NCBI GenBank assembly: GCA_003218525.1
Contig: QHNU01000247.1
Location: 1 to 9,193 of the forward strand
Source of the DNA: Verrucomicrobiota bacterium
GTDB taxonomy: Bacteria > Verrucomicrobiota > Verrucomicrobiia > Chthoniobacterales > UBA10450
Direction: 5' to 3'
DNA: 9,193 bases
The notes beneath the pieces are model-generated. The model worked only from the letters and a program-made list of their open reading frames with translations, did not search any database and was not told where the DNA came from. The position numbers and the translations under genes were made by a program. Shown here one piece after another: positions 1 to 7,170 of this stretch (position 1 is its first letter; every line of letters begins with the position of its first letter).

Positions 1-2516
1 AGATTTTCGCGCACCAGCGCACTTGCCGATATTTGGGTGCCGATGCGCGCAGGCGGCGACATCGCATTTCTCGGCGGCCTCGTCAGGCACATTATCGAGA
101 ACAATCTCTTCTTCCGCGATTACGTGGTGCACTTCACCAACGCCTCATGCATTCTGCGTGAAGATTTTCGCGACGCGGAAGAAGGCGCGACCGGCGTTTT
201 CTCCGGCTGGAACGGGGAGCAATGTGGCTACGACAGGAAGAGCTGGCTCTACCAAGGCCATCCCGCCCTCAGTTTTCCGGAACGCGATCTGACCTTGCAA
301 CATCCGCGGTGCGTTTTGCAAACACTGCGCCGCCACTTTGCTCGTTACACGCCTGAAATGGTCGAGAAAATTTGTGGAATTTCGCCTGCGCTCTTTCACA
401 AAGTTGCGGAGGCGCTCGTCGCCGCATCAGGTCCGGATAAGAGCGCAGCGATTTGTTATGCGCTCGGCTGGACCCAACATTCAAAAGGCGTTCAGATCAT
501 TCGCACCGCCGCGGTCCTGCAACTATTGCTCGGCAACATCGGTCGGCCGGGCGGCGGAATCTTGGCCCTGCGTGGTCACGCGTCGATCCAAGGCTCGACC
601 GACATTCCAACGCTCTACGATACTTTGCCTGGTTATCTGCCAATGCCCCGCGGCGATGGCAGCGAAGCGACGCTGCGCGATTACCTGGCGCGTCAAACAA
701 AGCCAACTGGCCTCTGGCATAACCTTCCAGCCTATTTCGTCAGCTTGCTGAAAGCGTACTACGGCAAGAACGCAACGGTGGAAAACGATTTTGGCTACGA
801 CTGGGTGCCGAAGATCACCAGCAACCATTCCTTCTTCGAATACCTCTACGACATGGCCGACGGAAAAATGGAAGGCATGTTCATGATGGGCCAGAATCCG
901 GCGGTCGCGGCGGCAAACTCCCGGTTCGAGCGAGCGTCGCTGTCGAAATTGAAATGGCTGGTCGTTCGAGAGATGGTCGAAATCGAAGCGGCGACGTTCT
1001 GGCGTGATTCGCCCGAGATTGAGCACGGCGAATTGAAGACGGAAGAAATCGAGACGGAAGTTTTCTTTTTTCCAGCCGCTGGTCATGCGGAAAAGGAAGG
1101 CGCATTCACTAACACGCAGCGTCTTCTGCAATGGCGCCAGAAAGCGGTTGACCCTCCCGGCGATGCTCGATCCGAAGCGTGGTTTATACATCAACTTGCT
1201 TTGCGCCTGATCGCCAAAGCGAAACAATCCAACGATCCGCTCGATGAACCGTTGCGCGCGCTTAACTGGTGGTACCCCGAAGACGAGCTGGGCGATCCAA
1301 AAATGGAAGCGGTATTAGCAGAGATCAACGGCTGGTACACCGCTCCTCAACCCAATGCAGACGGAGTCGTCTTCGGTGTCGATCGCACAGGCAATTTGCA
1401 TCACGGTCCGCAAATTGACGGCTATCCACGACTGAAGTCCGACGGTTCGACGGCAAGCGGTGGTTGGATTTACTCCGGCGTCCTCGGTCCAGATAAGATT
1501 AAGGTCCAGATAAGATTAACAAGGCGAACTCGCGTAATTCGAAAGATTATCTTGGCCACGGTTGGGGCTTCGCCTGGCCGGGCGATCGCCGCATCATATA
1601 TAATAGAGCGAGCGCCAGCCCGACCGGCGAACCGTGGAGCGATCGCAAGAAGTTAATCTGGTGGGACCGCGCGCAAAGCAAATGGACGGGCGTTGATAAT
1701 CCCGATTTTCCGGTGGAGAAGGCGCCAGAGTTTCGACCAACCGGAAACGAGAGCGGCCTTGATGGGATTCCCGGCGACTCGGCGTTTATCTCGCATGAAG
1801 ACGGGCTCGGGTGGCTTTACGTCCCGAGCGGTTTGCAGGACGGACCGATGCCTACACATTACGAACCGCTCGAGTCGCCCGTACACAACGCGCTTTACTC
1901 GCGCGACACGAACCCGGCTGTACATTGGTTTACCCGCCAGGAAAATCGGTTCGCACCGCCAGGAGACCCGCGATTTCCTTTTGTTCTTACAACCTACCGG
2001 CTGACCGAGCATCATACTGCCGGAGGTATGTCGCGCTTTCTCAGTCACCTCGCGGAGTTGCAACCGGAGCTGTTCGCCGAAATGTCCCCCGAGCTTGCCG
2101 TCGAGCTGAAGATCGCCAACGGCGACCACATTTCGATCGTGAGTTTACGTGGAGCAATCGAAGCGCGCGCACTTGTCAGTCGCCGTATCCGGCCACTGCA
2201 TCTCAACGGGAAAACCGTACACCAAATCGCGATGCCGTTTCATTTCGGTTCGGCCGGACCGGTAAGAGGTGGCGCCACGAACGATTTAGTTCCGATTTCG
2301 GGCGAGCCGAACGTCACCATCATGGAAGCGAAGGCGCTCACCTGCAACATCGTGCCTGGCCGCTTGCCTCACGGTCCTGCCTTCGAAGATTGGCTCAACA
2401 CATACGTGCCGAAGGGTGGCCCGCCCAATTTGCATCCGGAACAACCGCCTCCGGGTGCGCCCTGCGGCAGAGCCGGTGGTGGTCACGGCCTGGAGGGAAA
2501 GATCGACAGTCGATGA
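1..2516 (+). pseudogene. fdhA: Formate dehydrogenase major subunit, copy 1 (5' end outside window, frameshifted)
   Basis: This is a second copy of the molybdopterin formate dehydrogenase alpha subunit. Base 1 is already inside the gene and matches residue 253 of the downstream intact copy, so the Fe-S motif and the Sec/Cys position are not visible. Reading frame 1 runs from base 1 to about 1502 and continues in another frame from 1503 to the TGA at 2514-2516. Deleting one unit of the perfect 17-bp tandem repeat at 1486-1519 restores one frame whose product aligns with copy 2 to its C-terminus, including the RRIIYNRASASPTGEPW stretch and the molybdopterin-dinucleotide-binding domain (TTYRLTEHHTAGGMSRF). 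Unrepaired, the protein stops at 1656. By hand, a 117-base sample is about 88% identical to copy 2. The copies also differ by whole-codon indels, for example near 1340-1370, and copy 1 has GGW where copy 2 has GCW near the TASG motif (about 1455-1465). Those codon-sized differences point to long divergence under selection. The frameshift could be a real late lesion or an assembly error. Confidence 0.9.
1486..1519 (+). repeat. Perfect 17-bp tandem duplication causing the copy 1 frameshift
   Basis: The unit GGTCCAGATAAGATTAA occurs at 1486-1502 and again, base for base, at 1503-1519. Seventeen is not a multiple of three, so the second unit shifts the fdhA copy 1 frame. With one unit removed the reading becomes GVLGPDKINKANSRNSKDYLG, which matches GVFNRDGVNKANARQSKDYLG in copy 2. 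Copy 2 has no such repeat at the equivalent site (about 5149-5185). Confidence 0.97.
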
Positions 2517-2729
2517 TCGGCGAAGGCATTCAAAGCTCCAACCAGCGAAGACATTCCTTCGTGCAAGATCACTTCGAGATTGGCTTCTTTACCGACCCCA
2601 CCGTTTGCACATCGGCTGCAAAGCTTGCGAAGTCGCGTGCAAAGAATGGAACCAGGTGCCGGATGACGGTTTCACGTGGTCGGGAAATTCTTACGACAAC
2701 ACCGGCCATCTTGGCGCATCGACTTGGCG
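2513..2729 (+). pseudogene. fdhB: Formate dehydrogenase Fe-S subunit, 5' remnant (copy 1)
   Basis: The ATG at 2513 overlaps the fdhA copy 1 stop as ATGA, and the first 32 codons match the intact FdhB (MIGEGIQSSNQRRHSF..., then FFTDPTVC). Directly after the Cys32 codon, two extra bases (TTTGCACATCGG against TTTGCATCGG) shift the frame. The shifted frame continues the homology through IGCKACEVACKEWNQVPDD to GASTWR at about 2729, where similarity ends. The remaining three quarters of the protein, with three cluster motifs and the membrane anchor, are absent. Read in the ancestral frame, all six substitutions between the insertion and the junction are synonymous, so this piece diverged while it still coded for protein. 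There is a GGAGG at 2493-2497 but it is far from the start. The remnant cannot make a working electron-transfer subunit. Confidence 0.9.
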
Positions 2730-2851
2730 GCTCCGCGCGCGAGATTGAAATCGATGGCGGAGTCATTACTCACGGTCAAGGCATCGTTCCGATCGAGCTC
2801 GACGGCACGATTCAGTCACGATGGGTCAGTGGTGAATTCGAAGCAGCTTGA
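2730..2851 (+). pseudogene. 3' tail of an unidentified gene fused at the duplication junction
   Basis: Right after the fdhB homology ends, the frame set by the ATG at 2513 (which is out of the FdhB frame after the insertion) stays open to a TGA at 2849-2851. It encodes about 39 residues including REIEIDGGVITHG, GIVPIELDGT and IQSRWVSGEFEAA. The residue mix and third-position pattern look like a genuine protein C-terminus, but I do not recognise the family. The simplest reading is that it is the end of whatever gene lay upstream of fdhA and was brought here when the copies were joined. The open frame from 2513 to 2851 (112 residues) could in principle yield a chimeric peptide; I doubt it is functional. 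Confidence 0.4.
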
Positions 2852-2876
2852 CCGTTCGGCATGACAGAGGTAGTAC
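2848..2876 (+). promoter_or_regulatory. Possible weak sigma-70-type promoter for fdhABC
   Basis: TTGACC (2848-2853) is separated by exactly 17 bases from TAGTAC (2871-2876), about 25 bases before the fdhA start. The -35 match is 5 of 6, but the -10 match is only 3 of 6, so this is suggestive at best. No clear sigma-54 or regulator operator is seen in the 49-base spacer (2852-2900). Confidence 0.2.
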
Positions 2877-2900
2877 GAAGACTTAAGCGGTTGAAACGAT

Positions 2901-5900
2901 ATGACGTCGCTCACTGGCTTACTCGGCAAATGGCCGCTCATTCGTCAAATTCGTGAGCGGGCCGACGGGACAGGTCTTGAAGCGATGTCGGATAAAACGC
3001 GCGCGATGCACGCGCGGATCGATGGCGCCGAGGTCGCACGGTCCATTTGCCCGTACTGCGGAGTCGGTTGCGGGCAACTCATTTATCACAAGAATGGGAA
3101 ACTGATTTCGATCGAAGGCGATCCGGAGAGTCCGATCAGCCAGGGGAACCTTTGCCCGAAAGGCGCCGCTTCTTATCAATTGCTCACACACGACCGGCGC
3201 GAAACGAAAATGAAGTATCGCGCCCCGCGCGCGAAAGAGTGGACGGAGATTTCATTGGATCGCGCTCTAGACATGGTGGCGGATCGAGTTTGGGAATCAC
3301 GCAAGCGCACGTTCGTTCATAAAAAAGATGGCGCGACGATCAATCACACAACTGCGATCTGTCATCTCGGCGGCGCCACTCTCGATATCGAAGAAAATTA
3401 TCTCATCAAAAAACTGTTCACTCTCGGCCTGGGAATGGTCTGCGTCTCCAACCAGGCACGGATATGACATAGCAGCACGGTGCCCGGTCTGGGCACCTCC
3501 TTCGGCCGGGGCGGAGCTACGACCGCGCAACAAGATCTCGCCAATGCCGATTGCATTCTGAGTGAAGGCTCCTCCATGGCGGAAGCGCACCCAGTCGGTT
3601 TTCGCTGGGTTATGAAAGCAAAGGAGCGTGGCGCGACCCTCATTCATGTCGATCCAAGATTTTCGCGCACCAGCGCGCTGGCCAATATCTGGGTGCCGAT
3701 TCGCGCCGGCAGCGACATTGTATTCCTTGGCGGACTAATAAGGCACATTATCGAGAACAATCTTTTCTTTCGCGATTATGTGGTGCACTTCACCAACGCC
3801 TCCTGTGTTTTGCGCGAAGATTTTCGCGACGCCGAAGAAGGCGCGACCGGCTTTTTCTCCGGCTGGAACGAGCAGCAACGCGCTTACGACAAAGAGAGCT
3901 GGCTCTACCAAGGCGACGGGCTGAGTTTTCCCGAGCGCGATCCGAGCCTGCAACATCCGCGCTGCGTTTTTCAAATGCTGCGGCGACATTTTTCTCGCTA
4001 CACGCCCGAGATGGTCGAGAAGATTTGCGGCATTTCTCCCAAGCTGTTTCAGCGAGTTGCTGACGCACTCGTTGCCGCCTCGGGTCCGGAAAAAACCGCA
4101 GCTATTTGTTACGCGGTCGGATGGACCCAGCAGTCGAAAGGCGTTCAGATCATTCGCACCGCATCAATACTGCAACTTCTGCTCGGCAACATCGGGCGAC
4201 CCGGGGGCGGTATCCTTGCCCTGCGTGGTCACGCATCGATTCAGGGTTCAACGGACGTTCCAACACTCTACGACATTCTACCCGGCTACCTGCCGATGCC
4301 GCGCGGTGATGGCAGCGAAAAAACGCTAGGTGATTATTTAGCCAAGCAAACAAAGCCGACCGGTCTTTGGCACAACACGCCAGCTTATTTCATCAGCCTT
4401 CTGAAGGCTTACTACGGCAAGAATGCGACCGCAGAAAACGACTTCGGCTACGATTGGGTTCCGAAGCTCACCGGCAATCACTCGTTCTTCGAATACCTCT
4501 ACGACATGGCCGACGGAAAAATGGAAGGCATGTTTATCATGGGCCAGAATCCGGCCGTGGCAGCGCCAAACTCCCGGTTTCAGCGAAAGGCGCTGGCTAA
4601 GCTAAAATGGCTCGTTGTCCGCGATCTGGTGGAGGTCGAAGCGGCATCATTTTGGTCCAATTCACCGGAGATCGAGCGGGGGGAATTGAAGACCGAGGAA
4701 ATCAACACCGAGGTTTTCTTTTTCCCGGCGGCTGGTCACGCGGAAAACGACGGCACGTTCACGAACACACAACGGCTCCTTCAGTGGCGTCAGAAAGCGG
4801 TCGATCCTCCCGGAGATTGTCGATCTGACGACTGGTTTATGCATCAGCTGGCGGTGCGTTTGATCGCGAAAGCGAAGGAATCGACCGATCCCGTCGACCA
4901 ACCGTTGCGTGCCCTCGATTGGTGGTATCCAGAAGACAAACAAGGGGCGGCAGAAACGGAAGCGGTGCTGGCCGAGATCAATGGGTGGCACACTGATCCT
5001 GTAGCCGCGGTCGCTGCCCGCGGAAAAACTGACGGCATTGTCTTCGGTGTCAATCGCCAAGGGAATCCCCATCACGGTCCGCAGGTCGCCGATTACAACG
5101 AATTGAAGGCCGATGGATCGACTGCGTGCGGTTGTTGGATTTACTCGGGCGTTTTTAACCGCGATGGCGTGAACAAAGCGAACGCGCGCCAGTCCAAAGA
5201 CTATCTCGGACATGGGTGGGGCTTCTCCTGGCCCAGCGATCGGCGTATCATATATAATAGAGCGAGCGCCAGCCCAACCGGCGAGCCCTGGAGCGAGCGC
5301 AAGAAACTGATCTGGTGGGACAAGGCGCACAACAAATGGACTGGAGGGGATAATCCCGATTTTCCAGTCGGGAAATCTCCAGATTATCGACCAACGCGAC
5401 AGGAGAAAGGGTTGGACGCGATTCCAGGCGACGCGCCCTTTATGTTGCATGAGGACGGACTCGGCTGGATTTACGTGCCGAAAGGTTTGCAGGACGGCCC
5501 ATTCCCGACGCATTACGAGCCGCTCGAATCCCCCGTGCGTAATCTGCTTTATTCGCGCGACACGGATCCGGTGGTCAACTGGTTTACCCGCCCGGAAAAT
5601 CGGTTCGCGCCACCAGGCGACCCGCGATTTCCGTATGTTCTCACAACATATCGGTTGACCGAGCATCATACCGCGGGTGGCATGTCGCGCTTCTTAAGTC
5701 ATCTGGCGGAATTGCAGCCGGAAATGTTCGCGGAAATCTCGCCGGAGTTGGCCACCGAACTCAAGATCAAGAATAGCGAATATATATGCATCGTCACGTT
5801 GCGCGGCGCGATCGAAACGCGTGCGCTCGTCAGTCGACGCGCTCGACCGCTTCAGATCGACGGAAAAACTGTGCACCAAGTTGCCCTTCCATTTCATTGG

Positions 5901-6164
5901 GGTACGGCCGGGAACGTGCGCGGCGCCGCCGCCAATGATCTCATTCCCATTTCTGGCGAGCCAAACGTCACCATCATGGAAACCAAGGCGCTCGCTTGCA
6001 ATATCGTGCCTGGCCGGTTGCCGCGCGGTCCTGCATTCGAAGATTGGCTCGCCCGATACGCGCCGCGGGGTGGCCCACCCAATTTGCATCCGGAACAACC
6101 GCCGCCGGGCGCTGCACGTGGAAAACTCGCGGCTGGTCACGAGCACGAGTCTCCCATTAGATAA
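2901..6164 (+). CDS. fdhA: Selenocysteine-containing formate dehydrogenase, catalytic alpha subunit (UGA recoded)
   Basis: This is the catalytic subunit of a complex-iron-sulfur-molybdoenzyme formate dehydrogenase, oxidising formate to CO2 and passing electrons to FdhB. Translated with the in-frame TGA at 3465-3467 as selenocysteine, it is 1087 residues, close to E. coli FdnG (about 1015). Cys50, Cys53, Cys57 and Cys85 (CPYCGVGC...NLCPKG) bind the proximal [4Fe-4S] cluster. Sec189 lies in NQARI-U-HSSTVPGLGTSFGRGG, the exact context of Sec formate dehydrogenases, followed by the conserved His190. Arg442 (LRGHASIQG) matches the active-site Arg region of E. coli FdhF. Residues from about 910 form the molybdopterin-dinucleotide-binding domain. 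The ATG at 2901 is chosen because residues 1-28 (GLLGKWPLIRQ) resemble the family N-terminus; an internal ATG at 2985 is the alternative. No strong Shine-Dalgarno site or Tat signal is seen, so a cytoplasmic location is inferred. The stop is 9 bases before fdhB. Naive gene calling would split it at 3467/3480. Confidence 0.95.
3465..3497 (+). promoter_or_regulatory. Selenocysteine UGA codon with bacterial SECIS hairpin
   Basis: The UGA at 3465-3467 is followed after 11 bases by GGTGCCCGGTCTGGGCACC (3479-3497). This folds as a perfect 7-bp stem (3479-3485 with 3491-3497) with loop GGUCU. The E. coli fdhF SECIS has the same 11-base distance and the same GGUCU at its apex, the element bound by SelB. 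The E. coli stem has a bulged U that is not needed to pair the stem here. The hairpin lies within the coding sequence and is translated as TVPGLGT. Confidence 0.93.
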
Positions 6165-6388
6165 GGAGGCATTATGATCGGCGAAGGAATTCAAAGCTCC
6201 AATCAGCGCCGACACTCCTTCGTAAAAGATCACGTCGAGGTTGGTTTCTTCACCGACCCGAGTGTTTGCATCGGCTGCAAAGCTTGCGAAGTCGCGTGCA
6301 AAGAATGGAATCAGGTGCCGGATGATGGATTCACGTGGTCGGGAAATTCCTACGACAACACCGGCCATCTCGGCGCATCGACCTGGCG
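3657..6388 (+). repeat. Downstream arm of diverged tandem repeat (fdhA-fdhB copy 2)
   Basis: This is the intact counterpart of 1-2729. It lies within complete genes, lacks the 17-bp duplication and the 2-base fdhB insertion, and continues into full-length fdhB and the membrane subunit. The alignment presumably extends left to the fdhA start at 2901, whose copy 1 equivalent is outside the window. Confidence 0.92.
6163..6169 (+). promoter_or_regulatory. Strong ribosome binding site of fdhB
   Basis: AAGGAGG overlaps the fdhA stop codon and sits 4 bases before the fdhB ATG at 6174. It is the only near-perfect Shine-Dalgarno site I see in the window, and the equivalent position of copy 1 lacks it. 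Confidence 0.75.
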
Positions 6389-7073
6389 CCACGTCATGTT
6401 CCTCGAGCAAGACCGACAAAAAGGAAATCAGATTACTGGACCGATGGGCCTGCCATTTGAACCCGCCAGTCCGGCTCGGGCCGATCCGCAATCAGAAGAT
6501 CCATTCCGCTGGGTATTTTTGTCCGATGTTTGCAAGCACTGCGAAGAAGCAGGCTGCCTTGAATCATGTCCAACCGGAGCGATCGTCCGCACTGAGGTTG
6601 GCTCGGTCCTGGTGCAAAACGATGTCTGCAACGGCTGCGGCTATTGTGTCGTGTCCTGTCCATTTGGCGTGATTGATCGCCGGCCGGAGCCGCTTCCCGA
6701 TGCCGGCGGCGCATTCAAATGCACTTTTTGTTATGATCGCCAAAAGAGTGGGCTGGTACCGGCATGTGCAAAAGTTTGTCCGACCGAGTCGATCGTGTTC
6801 GGCCGATTGGACGATCTCCGCGCGCGTGGCGCGCAACGCGTGCAGCAATTACAAGAAAGCGGTTACACCGACGCGCAACTTTACGATCCAACGGAGACAT
6901 CGGTGCGCGGCATTCACGCGTTCTTTTTAATTCTGGGTGAACCGGAGGCATACGGCTTGCCGCCGAAGCCACAGATTCCAACGATTTACTTGAAATCGGC
7001 CTGGACCTCGGCCTTCGCGACGGCGATCGGATCTTTCATTGCAACACTATTGGCGTTCACATTTTTCTCATGA
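6174..7073 (+). CDS. fdhB: Formate dehydrogenase iron-sulfur (beta) subunit with C-terminal membrane anchor
   Basis: This is the electron-transfer subunit linking FdhA to the membrane partner. The 299-residue protein has sixteen ligand cysteines in four groups, enough for four [4Fe-4S] clusters: Cys32/35/38/42 (CIGCKACEVAC), Cys120/123/128/132 (CKHCEEAGCLESC), Cys152/155/158/162 (CNGCGYCVVSC) and Cys183/186/198/202 (CTFC...CAKVC). The length is close to E. coli FdnH (about 294). A hydrophobic helix at about 276-298 (TSAFATAIGSFIATLLAF) ends the protein and should anchor it in the membrane, as in FdnH. The segment SYDNTGHLGASTWRHV is typical of FdhB proteins paired with Sec-type FdhA. It starts just after the strong AAGGAGG, 9 bases from the fdhA stop, so co-translation with fdhA is likely. 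Its first quarter is duplicated as the remnant at 2513-2729. Confidence 0.95.
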   Translation: MIGEGIQSSNQRRHSFVKDHVEVGFFTDPSVCIGCKACEVACKEWNQVPDDGFTWSGNSYDNTGHLGASTWRHVMFLEQDRQKGNQITGPMGLPFEPASPARADPQSEDPFRWVFLSDVCKHCEEAGCLESCPTGAIVRTEVGSVLVQNDVCNGCGYCVVSCPFGVIDRRPEPLPDAGGAFKCTFCYDRQKSGLVPACAKVCPTESIVFGRLDDLRARGAQRVQQLQESGYTDAQLYDPTETSVRGIHAFFLILGEPEAYGLPPKPQIPTIYLKSAWTSAFATAIGSFIATLLAFTFFS

Positions 7074-7090
7074 GGAAGAGGAGCCTGCGC

Positions 7091-7117
7091 ATTGTAGCCG
7101 TCGTCGCTGACCGCGGC
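7091..7117 (+). repeat. REP element 1 (forward), between fdhB and the membrane subunit gene
   Basis: ATTGTAGCCGTCGTCGCTGA, then CCGCGGC, matches the window's REP motif (TTGTAGCC head and an imperfect CCGCGGTC-GCT-GACCGCGG stem). It faces REP 2, so the two form an inverted pair filling the 97-base gap between the genes. Confidence 0.75.
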
Positions 7118-7139
7118 AGTGTTCAGCCCTCATTTTGTC

Positions 7140-7170
7140 GAGACCGCGATCAGCGACCGCGGCTATAACA
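7140..7170 (-). repeat. REP element 2 (inverted), abutting the membrane subunit start codon
   Basis: The reverse strand reads TTATAGCCGCGGTCGCTGAT then CGCGGTCTC, an inverted REP. It ends at the base before the ATG at 7171 and therefore occupies the position where a ribosome binding site would lie. The palindrome can fold on the transcript next to the start codon. Confidence 0.75.

Larger units (their letters stand above)
1..2729 (+). repeat. Upstream arm of diverged tandem repeat (fdhA-fdhB copy 1)
   Basis: Bases 1-2729 align colinearly with 3657-6388: the same gene order, the same fdhA/fdhB boundary and matching protein sequence throughout. Similarity stops sharply after the GASTWR codons of fdhB (TGGCG at 2725-2729 and 6384-6388). 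Divergence is about 12% in a hand-counted fdhA sample and about 5% in the fdhB Fe-S region (6 differences in about 117 bases). The arm certainly extends left of the window. The level of divergence excludes a very recent duplication. Confidence 0.92.

Noticed and set aside
1593..1621. 29-base stretch identical in both copies (also 5247-5275) containing TATAAT, a possible internal promoter or unusually constrained site
   Set aside because: At about 88% identity, runs of this length are expected somewhere in 2.7 kb. No -35 box lies 17-18 bases upstream, and the codons encode conserved RIIYNRASAS. A 50-base identical run near 835-884 is equally explained by chance and protein constraint.
3468..3480. 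A separate gene starting at GTG 3480 after a short first gene
   Set aside because: Both parts share a frame, are adjacent in the family alignment, and flank a Sec UGA with a SECIS. It is one gene.
4662..5669. Long antisense open frame (335 codons), with partial counterparts opposite copy 1 (523-1227, 1653-2129)
   Set aside because: It lies wholly opposite fdhA, has no recognisable protein features, and recurs opposite copy 1 only because the sense codons are conserved.
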